Of a stretch of DNA of 64,000 bases, positions 25,843-34,183 are shown in pieces; position 1 is the first letter of the stretch, and every line of letters begins with the position of its first letter. Source of the DNA: Bacteroidales bacterium (GTDB lineage Bacteria > Bacteroidota > Bacteroidia > Bacteroidales > UBA932). The translations under genes and the position numbers were made by a program. Location of the stretch: the NCBI GenBank assembly GCA_017625535.1, contig JAGAKR010000004.1, forward strand, positions 62,001-126,000, written 5' to 3'. The notes beneath the pieces are model-generated. The model saw only the letters and a list, made by a program, of their open reading frames with translations, was not told the DNA's origin and ran no database searches.

Positions 25843-27078
25843 TTATTCAACTACTGCACCGGCAACAACATTTGCAACCAATGCCCTGAGTCTTACAACA
25901 CTTCCTTTGTCTGCAGGGTGTACCCTGTGGGCAAGGAGGATTACAGCAGTTTTTGAAACAGGGTCAACAATGATTGATGTTCCTGTATAACCTGTATGTC
26001 CGAAAGTCTTTGTAGGGTGGAACAGATTACCGTTGTTTGAAGCGTATGGTGAATAGTTGTCCCAGCCAAGTGAACGTCCAAGGTGCTCAAAACCTGCAGG
26101 AACAGTTGTCATAGTCTCAACTGTAAGTTTACCAAGAACCTGTTTTCCGTTGAACTCACCGCCGTTCATAAGTGCAGCAGCAAGAATTGAAAGGTCCTCT
26201 GCATTTGAGAATACACCTGCATTCCCTGAATTGCCGTGGTTCATTACCCTTGCAAGAGGATCGTGTACCTCGCCAAGGAAGCACTCTCCGTCAGGTTTCT
26301 TCTCTGTAGGGGCAACAAGTTTCATTATCTCAGGCTTGTTCTTAGGCATATAGGTTGTGTGTTTCATACCCAACACATCAAAGATGTTCTTCTGTGCATA
26401 ATCTGCCAGTGTCATTCCTGTAATGTTCTGCAATACATTCTGAAGGGTAATGAAGTTCAGGCAGCTGTACTCAAACTCTGTGGTAGGCTTGTAAATCCTC
26501 TTCATTGTTGCAATGTAGCTCATAAGGCTGTCGGGATCATCCTTGCCTTTAGCCTTTATAACAACCTCAGGAGAAACGTATGAAGGAAGTCCGCTTGAGT
26601 GTGTAAGCACATCAATCATCCTTATGTTTATCTTCTCTCCTGTTTTTGGATCTACATATGGCTGGAAACCTGGGATATACATATCCACGCGGTCTGTAAG
26701 CCTGTATCCGCCGTTCTCAAGAAGGTGAGCCATACTCATAGCTGTACCCACAACCTTGCTGCAGGATGCAAGGTCGAACACAACATCCTCTGTCATTGGA
26801 ACAACCTCAGGGTAAACGCTCTTGTTTCCGTATGCCTTCATATATGCAATCTTTCCATCCCTTACAACTGAAAGCACAGCACCTGGAATCTCCTTGTTTG
26901 CAATTGAAGCATTGATGATGTCATCAACTTTTGCAAGGCGGGCCTCATCCATTCCCACCTCTGCAGGTTTTACCCTCTCTATACCACTCTGTGCTACGGC
27001 AGTTGAAGAACCCTGCGGAGCACAAGAGATTGCAAATACAGCAGCAACTACTGCTACAACTCTGAATAATTTCTTCAT
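25843..27078 (-). CDS. Secreted serine hydrolase, beta-lactamase / penicillin-binding-protein fold
   Basis: A 411-residue class C beta-lactamase-like hydrolase (EstB/AmpC fold). The N-terminus is a signal peptide, with Cys in VFAISC as a possible lipobox. The catalytic SxxK motif is in DLASCSKVVG (about residue 107), the Tyr motif in EYSCLNF, and the KTG-like triad element in FGHTGYTGT near the C-terminus. Family members are esterases, D-aminopeptidases or peptidoglycan-related hydrolases; substrate cannot be told. Codon choice is of the highly expressed type. It has its own terminator. Confidence 0.88.
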   Translation of the reverse strand: MKKLFRVVAVVAAVFAISCAPQGSSTAVAQSGIERVKPAEVGMDEARLAKVDDIINASIANKEIPGAVLSVVRDGKIAYMKAYGNKSVYPEVVPMTEDVVFDLASCSKVVGTAMSMAHLLENGGYRLTDRVDMYIPGFQPYVDPKTGEKINIRMIDVLTHSSGLPSYVSPEVVIKAKGKDDPDSLMSYIATMKRIYKPTTEFEYSCLNFITLQNVLQNITGMTLADYAQKNIFDVLGMKHTTYMPKNKPEIMKLVAPTEKKPDGECFLGEVHDPLARVMNHGNSGNAGVFSNAEDLSILAAALMNGGEFNGKQVLGKLTVETMTTVPAGFEHLGRSLGWDNYSPYASNNGNLFHPTKTFGHTGYTGTSIIVDPVSKTAVILLAHRVHPADKGSVVRLRALVANVVAGAVVE

Positions 27079-27134
27079 AAGATATGTTTTAATGGTTATT
27101 GTCCGTTACGATTGCTAAAGTTAATGAAATTTCT

Positions 27135-28115
27135 TTACAGCGATGCAAAAAATGTAACCAGAAACGGTACCGAAAAATCCACCAGCACCCCGTGGAAAAT
27201 TGAGATGAAGACCATCTCCTTGCCGCACACCGATGTAATTACAGGGAGGGTGGAATCCATTGAAGTTGCCCCACCTGTAGATATGGGTGCCAACTTCCCG
27301 AACACCCTGCATATTGCCGGGGCAAAAAGGAGTGTGATTACCTCCCTCATTATGTTTGCCATAAGGGCTACAGTGCCCAACTGGGCGGCAAAGGATGCTC
27401 CGGCAGAGGCCTCCTTTATCTGGGTGATGAGGACAGATGAGAGGGAATAATACCCGAACCCTGCCCCAACCGCAAGACTGTCGGGAAGGATGATTCCACC
27501 TATAAAGGGGCTCGCCGCTGCCACAAAGATCAAAGTTCCCACAATGGTTCCCAAAGGGAGAAGAAGCAGTTTGGGTCTGAGGCTGCAGAGTATCTCCTTA
27601 AGTTTCTTGTCACTGCCTATGCTCATTCCTACCTGTATCATAAGTGCATAAAGGACATACATTGAAAAATCACCGTCTGTAAGGGAAGCAGGGAAAAGGC
27701 CAAGCCATCCGGCAACACACCCCACGGCAAAGAAAGCCACCACTATGAATCCCTGCAATGTCTCCATAATGCTTCTTTCCTGCTCCGGTGCATCTTTGCC
27801 ACCTACATCATTATTATCCTCCCGGGGCATCTGCCGGCCGGCAATGATTCTTCCACGGAAAAAGAACTTCAGAAGTATCCAGGCAACAACACAACTTCCC
27901 AATACACCTGCAACCGAAATTTCCAGTGCCTTCACCCCCAAAGTTCCCAGATTATTTACAACCTGTTCATTTGCCCCCACCTGCAGACCGAAAAACAGCA
28001 GAAGGAGCCAGATGGTATAAGTAATGCTCCTGCCCAAATGGCCCAGCCAGGCCATCCTGCGCAAAAGATACCCCAATGCAATGCCACTGAATGTAATTGC
28101 CAGAACCTTAAACAT
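27135..28115 (-). CDS. lysO: LysO-family (DUF340) membrane transporter, probable lysine exporter
   Basis: A 326-residue inner-membrane protein with about eight hydrophobic segments and the LysO/YbjE hallmarks: GAGFGYYSLSSVL, AAQLGTVALMANIMRE and GGATSMDSTLPVI. E. coli LysO exports lysine and thialysine. ATG at 28115 (MFKVLAITFSG) is chosen because it begins the first membrane segment. A hydrophilic loop rich in Asp/Glu/Arg lies near residues 95-115. It ends 56 bp before the start of the hydrolase gene. Confidence 0.85.
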   Translation of the reverse strand: MFKVLAITFSGIALGYLLRRMAWLGHLGRSITYTIWLLLLFFGLQVGANEQVVNNLGTLGVKALEISVAGVLGSCVVAWILLKFFFRGRIIAGRQMPREDNNDVGGKDAPEQERSIMETLQGFIVVAFFAVGCVAGWLGLFPASLTDGDFSMYVLYALMIQVGMSIGSDKKLKEILCSLRPKLLLLPLGTIVGTLIFVAAASPFIGGIILPDSLAVGAGFGYYSLSSVLITQIKEASAGASFAAQLGTVALMANIMREVITLLFAPAICRVFGKLAPISTGGATSMDSTLPVITSVCGKEMVFISIFHGVLVDFSVPFLVTFFASL

Positions 28116-28158
28116 AACACACGTATATATGCACAAAAATAATCATTCTCCCGACAAA

Positions 28159-28440
28159 CGGTGCAGAAAAAGCCCCTTCCCCGCACCAAAATGCTCCCGC
28201 CTCAACTTCCGGTGCAGAAAATGCCCCATTCCGGCACCAAAACCCACCCGCCACAACTTCCGGCGCAAAAAACACCCCATTCCTGCACCAAAACCCACCC
28301 GCCACAACTTACGGCGCAGAAAACACCCCATCCCCGCACCAAAATGCTCCCGCCACAACTTCCGGTGCAGAAAACACCCCATTCCAGCACCAAAACCCAC
28401 CCGCCACAACTTCCGGCGCAAAAAATGCCCATTTTCTGTA
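28159..28440. repeat. 51-bp tandem repeat, five full copies plus a partial one
   Basis: Units start at 28159, 28210, 28261, 28312 and 28363, with a partial unit from 28414. Each begins CGGYGCA and ends CGCCACAACTTC, with 80-95 % identity by eye. Because 51 is a multiple of three, several frames stay open, giving low-complexity Arg/Lys/Pro-rich or Gly/Arg-rich ORFs that I do not regard as genes. The array fills most of the 386 bp between lysO and rpsC. No CRISPR-like split into repeat and variable spacer is seen. Confidence 0.9.
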
Positions 28441-28451
28441 CTGGAATGCAC

Positions 28452-28484
28452 AAAAAAAGGGAACCGTTTCCGATTCCCTTTTTT
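28452..28484. terminator. Terminator after rpsC
   Basis: GGGAA (28459-28463) and TTCCC (28474-28478) form the base of a hairpin flanked by T runs on both strands. It ends the rplC-rpsC operon next to the tandem repeat. Confidence 0.75.
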
Positions 28485-28501
28485 ATATGGTGTAATTCAA
28501 A

Positions 28502-29263
28502 TTACTCCTGAGTTTTTTTAGCACGTGGTTTTCCACCTTTGCGGTTGTCCCTTCTGCCTCTGTTACCGCCTCTGTTGCCCTGGTTACCCTGAGCACCTGC
28601 ATTGGCATTAACACCTGCATTAGGAGTAAGATCTCTCTTACCGTAAACCTCACCGTTGCAAACCCATACTTTGATACCAAGAACACCAACTTTAGTGTGA
28701 GCCTCAGCCAAAGCGTAATCTATATCTGCACGGAAAGTGTGAAGTGGAGTTCTTCCCTCTTTGTAAAGCTCTGAACGTGCCATCTCAGCACCACCCAAAC
28801 GACCGCTGATAAGTACTTTGATACCCTCAGCACCCATTCTCATAGTGGTAGCGATAGCCATCTTGATGGCTCTACGGTAAGAAACCCTACCCTCAACCTG
28901 TCTTGCGATGTTGTTTGCAATGATGTTTGCATCAACCTCTGGACGTTTTACCTCAAAGATGTTGATCTGAACCTCTTTGTTTGAGATCTTCTTCAACTCC
29001 TCTTTAAGTTTGTCAACCTCCTGACCGCCTTTACCGATGATAACACCAGGTCTTGCAGTGTGGATAGTTACGGTAATTAGTTTAAGTGTTCTCTCAATAA
29101 CGATTTTTGAAAGACTTGCTTTTGCAAGACGTGCATTAAGATACTCACGGATTTTGGTATCCTCAAGAATCTTTGCTGCGTAGTCTTTTCCACCGTACCA
29201 GTTAGAGTCCCAGCCACGGATAACACCAAGTCTATTGCTAATTGGATTAGTTTTCTGTCCCAT
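28502..29263 (-). CDS. rpsC: 30S ribosomal protein S3
   Basis: A 253-residue S3 with the N-terminal [22 protein letters not shown] region, KH domain ([14 protein letters not shown]) and [12 protein letters not shown] in the C-terminal domain. The last ~35 residues are an Asn/Gly/Arg-rich extension. It is the last gene of this ribosomal operon; rplP, which normally follows, is not here. Confidence 0.97.
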   Translation of the reverse strand: MGQKTNPISNRLGVIRGWDSNWYGGKDYAAKILEDTKIREYLNARLAKASLSKIVIERTLKLITVTIHTARPGVIIGKGGQEVDKLKEELKKISNKEVQINIFEVKRPEVDANIIANNIARQVEGRVSYRRAIKMAIATTMRMGAEGIKVLISGRLGGAEMARSELYKEGRTPLHTFRADIDYALAEAHTKVGVLGIKVWVCNGEVYGKRDLTPNAGVNANAGAQGNQGNRGGNRGRRDNRKGGKPRAKKTQE

Positions 29264-29265
29264 GA

Positions 29266-29685
29266 TTATTTCTCCTCTGATTTAACGGCTTTTTTATCCA
29301 AAATGATAGTAACGTGGTTAGAACGTTTTCTGATTCTTGCAGCTCTACCCTGAGGAGCGGTTCTGATTCTCTTGAGAGAACGACCCTGACCTACCATGAT
29401 AGTTTTAACTACAACGTTACCATTCTCCAACTCTTTTTTGTCTGCCTCGTTCTTAGCCTCCCAGTTTGCAATTGCAGAACGTAGAAGGGTCTCCAAGCGA
29501 ACTGAAGCCTCTTTCTTTGAATATTTAAGAATATCCAAAGCACGATTAACCTCAACACCTCTGATAATATCCGCTACAAGGCGCATTTTGCGGGGAGAGG
29601 TAGGAACATCATTCAGCTTTGCTATAGCTGTATGTCTTTTTATCTCTTTCTGCCTTTCGGCCATTAATTTTTTACGAGCTCCCAT
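29266..29685 (-). CDS. rplV: 50S ribosomal protein L22
   Basis: A 139-residue L22 with [14 protein letters not shown], the AIANWEAKN segment and the beta-hairpin region [24 protein letters not shown] that lines the exit tunnel. The ATG at 29685 gives a short basic extension; [10 protein letters not shown] seven codons later is an alternative start. Confidence 0.96.
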   Translation of the reverse strand: MGARKKLMAERQKEIKRHTAIAKLNDVPTSPRKMRLVADIIRGVEVNRALDILKYSKKEASVRLETLLRSAIANWEAKNEADKKELENGNVVVKTIMVGQGRSLKRIRTAPQGRAARIRKRSNHVTIILDKKAVKSEEK

Positions 29686-29711
29686 TTTACTGTAATCTGT
29701 GTTTCATTATA

Positions 29712-29978
29712 CTATTTACGATTACCAGAGTGACCTTTGAAGGTTCTTGTCGGAGCAAACTCTCCGAGTTTGTGTCCTACCATATTCTCAGTAACATATA
29801 CCGGAATAAACTTGTTTCCGTTATGAACAGCAATAGTATGACCAACAAAGTCTGGCGAAATCATGCTGGCTCTTGACCAGGTTTTCACTACATCTTTCTT
29901 GCCTGACTCATTCATGGCAAGAACTCTTTTCTCTAGGCTAGCCTCAATATAAGGACCTTTTTTAATTGAACGACTCAT
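29712..29978 (-). CDS. rpsS: 30S ribosomal protein S19
   Basis: An 88-residue S19: [33 protein letters not shown], and the C-terminal [16 protein letters not shown]. Typical length and position between rplB and rplV. Confidence 0.97.
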   Translation of the reverse strand: MSRSIKKGPYIEASLEKRVLAMNESGKKDVVKTWSRASMISPDFVGHTIAVHNGNKFIPVYVTENMVGHKLGEFAPTRTFKGHSGNRK

Positions 29979-30001
29979 AATGCTCTATTCAGTTTAATCC
30001 G

Positions 30002-30826
30002 TTATTTCTTTCTACCTTCAATGATAAACTTCTTGGTAGTCTTCTTAGGGTTTCTAGTCTTATAACCCTTAGCTGGCAAGCCTTTTCTTGAACGAGGGTG
30101 ACCTCCTGAAGCACGGCCTTCACCACCACCCATAGGGTGATCAACCGGGTTCATTACAACACCTCTCACGCGAGGTCTGCGGCCCAACCAACGTTTACGA
30201 CCAGCCTTACCATGTGACTCCAAGTTGTGATCGCCATTTGATACAACACCAACTGTAGCGCGGCAAGTTACCAATACCATTCTGGTCTCGCCTGAAGGCA
30301 ATCTTAGAATAGCGTGGTTACCCTCACGTGCAGTGAGCTGAGCATAGCAACCTGCAGAACGTGCCATAGCAGCACCCTGACCAGGAATCAACTCAATGTT
30401 GTGTACAAATGTTCCTAACGGAATCTCTGACAAGAATAGAGTGTTACCTACCTCTGGAGCAACGCCTGCACCTGAAGCGATAACCTGACCTACCTGAATG
30501 CCTTTAGGGGCAATTATGTAGCGTTTCTCACCATCACCATATACCACCAATGCAATTCTTGCACTGCGGTTTGGATCATACTCAATAGTTTTTACTGTAG
30601 CGGTATAGTTATCTTTGTTTCTAAGGAAATCAATGATACGGTACATTTTCTTGTGACCGCCACCAATGTAGCGCATAGTCATTTTACCTGAACTGTTACG
30701 TCCACCAGTTCTTTTAAGTGGAGCCAACAGTGATTTCTCAGGTACTGAACATGTAATCTCGTCAAATGCGCTGATTACTTTATTTCTTTGACCGGGAGTA
30801 ACCGGTTTAAATTTACGTACTGCCAT
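30002..30826 (-). CDS. rplB: 50S ribosomal protein L2
   Basis: A 274-residue L2 with the peptidyl-transferase-proximal motif [15 protein letters not shown] and the basic C-terminus. Usual length, 23 bp before rpsS. Confidence 0.97.
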   Translation of the reverse strand: MAVRKFKPVTPGQRNKVISAFDEITCSVPEKSLLAPLKRTGGRNSSGKMTMRYIGGGHKKMYRIIDFLRNKDNYTATVKTIEYDPNRSARIALVVYGDGEKRYIIAPKGIQVGQVIASGAGVAPEVGNTLFLSEIPLGTFVHNIELIPGQGAAMARSAGCYAQLTAREGNHAILRLPSGETRMVLVTCRATVGVVSNGDHNLESHGKAGRKRWLGRRPRVRGVVMNPVDHPMGGGEGRASGGHPRSRKGLPAKGYKTRNPKKTTKKFIIEGRKK

Positions 30827-30829
30827 CTC

Positions 30830-31120
30830 TTAAATGTTGCTGTAGAAATCAATCTTATCTTCACCGGCCAAAGTCACATACGCTTTCTTGAAGTGGTTTG
30901 CGCGGCCTGTCAATAAACCCGCTTTAGTGTAGCGGCTCTTTTTCTTTCCGTGGTAGTTAACGGTATTTACATCTTTAACGTTAACACCATACAATTGCTC
31001 AATCGCAGCTTTGATCTCCAGTTTGTTAGCTGAACGATCTACTACAAAACCGTAACGATTCAATTTTTCGCCCTGAATCGTCATCTTCTCTGTTACTAAA
31101 GGCTTAATTAAAATTCCCAT
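30830..31120 (-). CDS. rplW: 50S ribosomal protein L23
   Basis: A 96-residue L23 with LIKPLVTEKM, the ANKLEIKAAIEQLYGV helix and the KKSRYTKAG loop. It lies 3 bp before rplB. Confidence 0.96.
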   Translation of the reverse strand: MGILIKPLVTEKMTIQGEKLNRYGFVVDRSANKLEIKAAIEQLYGVNVKDVNTVNYHGKKKSRYTKAGLLTGRANHFKKAYVTLAGEDKIDFYSNI

Positions 31121-31134
31121 CGTTTTCCGGTTTT

Positions 31135-31770
31135 TTAGCGTCCATACTCAGTGTAAAGAGCGTCCTGAGTTCCGTCAACGAATACAACGCTGTATGCATT
31201 CATAATGTCATAAGTGTTGATTTCGTTAACATTGATAACTTTAACGTTCTCCAAGTTACGTGACGACAAGTAAATATTATTTGAATTCTCAGGAAGCACA
31301 AAAAGAACTCTTCTGCTGTTAGCCTTGATGTTATTCAAGATGCTGATGAACTCTTTAGTTTTAGGTGCCTCCATAGCAAATGGCTCAACAACTGTAATTA
31401 CGTTCTCTTTAGCCTTGTAAGACAAAGCAGAGAAACGTGCCAACTGTTTAAGTTTCTTGTTAAGTTTGAAACCATAGTTTCTTGGCTGTGGACCGAAAAT
31501 TCTGCCACCACCTACAAAGGTGCCTGACTTGATACTTCCGTGACGTGCACCACCAGAACCTTTCTGTCTTACGATCTTCTTGGTACTGTAGGCAACCTCC
31601 CACCTTTCTTTACTCTTGTGTGTACCCTGACGCTGGTTTGCAAGGTATTGCTTAACGTCTAGGTAAATTGCGTGGTCGTTTGGCTCCAAGCCGAACACCT
31701 GCTCGTTCAAAGTCACTTTTTTGCCTGACTCTGTTCCGTCAATTTTCAATACTGCTAATTCCATAGACAT
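31135..31770 (-). CDS. rplD: 50S ribosomal protein L4
   Basis: A 211-residue L4 with the long central loop rich in basic residues (RQKGSGGARHGSIKSGTFVGGGRIFGP around residues 70-97). Its ATG overlaps the rplC stop as TAATG, preceded by an AGGAG Shine-Dalgarno; a second ATG two codons on is an alternative. In E. coli L4 is the autoregulator of the S10 operon; here it is the second gene. Confidence 0.96.
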   Translation of the reverse strand: MSMELAVLKIDGTESGKKVTLNEQVFGLEPNDHAIYLDVKQYLANQRQGTHKSKERWEVAYSTKKIVRQKGSGGARHGSIKSGTFVGGGRIFGPQPRNYGFKLNKKLKQLARFSALSYKAKENVITVVEPFAMEAPKTKEFISILNNIKANSRRVLFVLPENSNNIYLSSRNLENVKVINVNEINTYDIMNAYSVVFVDGTQDALYTEYGR

Positions 31771-32399
31771 TACTCCTCCACAATTACATAAGAACCTTTA
31801 GCACCTGGGATTGAACCTTTAACAAGAATAAGGTTGTTCTCAGGAATTACTTTGATAACTTTAAGGTTCAGGATTTTAACTCTGTCACCACCTGTACGGC
31901 CGGCCATTCTCATGCCTTTGAATACTCTTGAAGGCCAAGAAGATGCGCCAAGTGAACCTGGAGCACGAAGCCTGTTGTGCTGACCATGTGTCTGACCGCC
32001 TACACCGGCAAAGCCGTGGCGTTTTACAACACCCTGGAATCCTTTACCCTTTGAGATACCTGTTACATCTACCCATGTATCCTCGCCCTCAGCGAAAAGA
32101 TCTGCCACGGTAATGGTATCACCTAGCTGCAACTCTTTGTTGAAATCGTTTGCGAACTCAACAAGTTTGCGTTTAGGAGTGGTATTTGCCTTTTTAAAGT
32201 GACCCATAAGTGGGGCGCTGGTGTGTTTTTCTTTTTTCTCGTCATAGGCAAGCTGTACAGCGGCATAACCATCTGTTTCTTCTGTACGAATCTGCGTAAC
32301 AACACACGGACCAGCCTCAATAACGGTGCAAGGGATATTTCTACCCTCTGCATCGAAAACGGAAGTCATTCCGATTTTTTTTCCAATTAATCCAGACAT
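31770..32399 (-). CDS. rplC: 50S ribosomal protein L3
   Basis: A 209-residue L3 with [14 protein letters not shown] and the tryptophan-finger region [22 protein letters not shown]. It is the first gene of this operon; rpsJ, which normally comes before it, is absent and a dedicated promoter lies upstream. Confidence 0.97.
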   Translation of the reverse strand: MSGLIGKKIGMTSVFDAEGRNIPCTVIEAGPCVVTQIRTEETDGYAAVQLAYDEKKEKHTSAPLMGHFKKANTTPKRKLVEFANDFNKELQLGDTITVADLFAEGEDTWVDVTGISKGKGFQGVVKRHGFAGVGGQTHGQHNRLRAPGSLGASSWPSRVFKGMRMAGRTGGDRVKILNLKVIKVIPENNLILVKGSIPGAKGSYVIVEE

Positions 32400-32472
32400 T
32401 GGTTTTAATCAGTTGTTTTAGTTAAACATAAGTTGCATTGCCAGCGATTTTTTCAGTTTGTCTTTTCCGCTT

Positions 32473-32521
32473 CTCAGCGCTGAGATTCAACTGGTTACAA
32501 CTCCCCACATATTTTGCGGGG
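32473..32521 (-). promoter_or_regulatory. Structured 5' leader of the rplC operon
   Basis: The ~120-nt leader contains a hairpin made of CCCCGC and GTGGGG (32521-32503) right at the expected 5' end, and a perfect 12-bp palindrome CTCAGCGCTGAG (32473-32484). This could be a site for ribosomal-protein feedback, for example by L4. Hand folding only. Confidence 0.4.
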
Positions 32522-32524
32522 CTG

Positions 32525-32555
32525 CAAATGTACGAATAAATCCCAAAACAGCAAA
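32525..32555 (-). promoter_or_regulatory. Bacteroidetes-type promoter of the rplC operon
   Basis: On the minus strand TTTG (32555-32552), a 19-nt spacer and TACATTTG (32532-32525) match the consensus. Its presence supports rplC as the true first gene of the operon. Confidence 0.8.
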
Positions 32556-32671
32556 AAAATTTTCATCTTCCCGACAGATTTTCAGCACAATGCACGATAT
32601 CTTGAAAAACCTGCAGGGAAAAAAGATACCTTTTTATATATTTGCAGACTGATAAACATAAACAAGCACTT

Positions 32672-34093
32672 ATGTCTGGATTTTTTGGTTGCGTTTCCCG
32701 CAATGAATGCGTCAATGACGTCTTTTATGGTACCGACTACCACTCCCATCTGGGAACCAAACGTGCCGGTTTGGCTTTCTACAACGGAGAAAAGTTCATA
32801 AGGTCCATCCACTCCCTTGAGAACGGATATTTCAGGAACAAGTTTGAAGATGACCTCCCCAAGTTCGGGGAATCAAATATGGGTATAGGAGTAATATCAG
32901 ATTCCGAATCACAGCCTATAACAATCACATCCCATCTGGGAAGATATGCAGTTGTAACTGTTGCCAGGATAGACAACATTGAGGAACTTACCCGCGAATT
33001 GCTGGAAAAGAGGCACCATTTTGCAGAACTCTCCGATTCAAAAATAAATGCAACCGAACTGGTTGCAATCCTCATAGGACAGGGCAATACCCTTAAGGAG
33101 GGCATTGAGCTTGTACAGAAGAAAGTAAAAGGTTCCTGCTCTATGCTGGTACTTACAGACCACGCAATATATGCGGCAAGGGACAAATTCGGCCGTACCC
33201 CTATTGTTGTTGGCAAGAATGATAAAGGATATGTCTGTGCCAGCGAAAGTTCAAGTTTCGACAACCTTGGCTACAGCCACGTGAGGGATCTTGGTCCGGG
33301 AGAAATTGTACAGATGAGTGCAGATGGGATAAGGGTTGTAACCCCTCCTCAGGAGAGGATGCAGATGTGCTCTTTCCTATGGGTATATTACGGATATCCG
33401 AGTGCCTGGTACGAGGGGGTGAATGTTGAGGAATCGCGTTACCGCAGCGGTGCAGCAATGGCCCGCAGGGACAAGGATGTTGAACCCGATTTTGCAGCCG
33501 GCATTCCGGATTCAGGTGTAGGCCATGCGGTTGGCTACTCAAACGAAAAAGGGATACCTTACAAGAGGCCGTTTGTAAAATATACCCCTACCTGGCCACG
33601 CAGCTTTATGCCGCAGAACCAGAAGATGAGGGATCTTGTAGCAAAGATGAAACTGCTTCCAAACGAGCAGTTCACCAGAGACCAGAGGATAGTCTTTATG
33701 GATGACAGCATTGTGAGGGGGACCCAGTTGAAGGACAATATTGTAAAACTGCTGGATACAGGAGTTAAGGAGATCCACATGAGGATAGCCTGCCCGCCTC
33801 TTGTTTTCCCTTGTCCGTTCCTTAATTTCTCTTCATCACGCAGTTCATTTGACCTGTACGCCAGAAGGATAATAAGGGACCTTGAGGGTACTGAGAACCT
33901 TTCTGATGAGATTCTGCAGCAATATGTGGATCCCGACAATGCAAAACACCATGAGATGGTGGAGACAATGCGCAAACATCTGCAGCTTACCACCCTCAAA
34001 TTCCAGAGGCTGGATGACCTTGTGGCTGCCATAGGGTTGCCAAAATGCAAACTCTGCACCCACTGCTGGGACAACAGCAGCTATATGGAGTAA
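32672..34093 (+). CDS. PurF-like amidophosphoribosyltransferase homologue lacking the N-terminal catalytic Cys
   Basis: A 473-residue protein with a class II glutamine amidotransferase (Ntn) domain followed by a phosphoribosyltransferase domain. The PRPP loop IVFMDDSIVRGTQ (about residues 343-355) is intact, and Cys residues that could bind an Fe-S cluster occur in IACPPLVFPCPF and CKLCTHCW. Active PurF begins Met-Cys; here it is MSGFFGC, so the nucleophile would be Ser2 or none. The ATG at 32672 is the one fitting the Ntn start; an in-frame ATG ten codons upstream would add a tail. A TATATTTG box lies about 30 bp upstream. It may be an ammonia-dependent enzyme or a regulator; its role is unknown to me. 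Confidence 0.85.
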   Translation: MSGFFGCVSRNECVNDVFYGTDYHSHLGTKRAGLAFYNGEKFIRSIHSLENGYFRNKFEDDLPKFGESNMGIGVISDSESQPITITSHLGRYAVVTVARIDNIEELTRELLEKRHHFAELSDSKINATELVAILIGQGNTLKEGIELVQKKVKGSCSMLVLTDHAIYAARDKFGRTPIVVGKNDKGYVCASESSSFDNLGYSHVRDLGPGEIVQMSADGIRVVTPPQERMQMCSFLWVYYGYPSAWYEGVNVEESRYRSGAAMARRDKDVEPDFAAGIPDSGVGHAVGYSNEKGIPYKRPFVKYTPTWPRSFMPQNQKMRDLVAKMKLLPNEQFTRDQRIVFMDDSIVRGTQLKDNIVKLLDTGVKEIHMRIACPPLVFPCPFLNFSSSRSSFDLYARRIIRDLEGTENLSDEILQQYVDPDNAKHHEMVETMRKHLQLTTLKFQRLDDLVAAIGLPKCKLCTHCWDNSSYME

Positions 34094-34132
34094 TTTGCAG
34101 GAAAGAAAAAGATAAAAACTCAAAATAACATC

Positions 34133-34162
34133 GGGAGCCTCCGCCTTGGAGGTTCTCTTTTT
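34133..34162 (+). terminator. Terminator after the PurF-like gene
   Basis: GGGAGCCTCC (34133-34142) pairs with GGAGGTTCTC (34148-34157; one G.T pair), followed by a T run. Confidence 0.85.
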
Positions 34163-34183
34163 CATTAACCTTATTTTTAAATT

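Noticed and set aside
28159..28440. Possible CRISPR array
   Set aside because: The whole 51-bp unit is repeated with small changes; there are no unique spacers, and no cas genes.
28024..28521. Long ORFs on both strands across the tandem repeat (165 and 102 residues)
   Set aside because: They stay open only because the repeat period is a multiple of three; composition is low-complexity and no family is recognisable.
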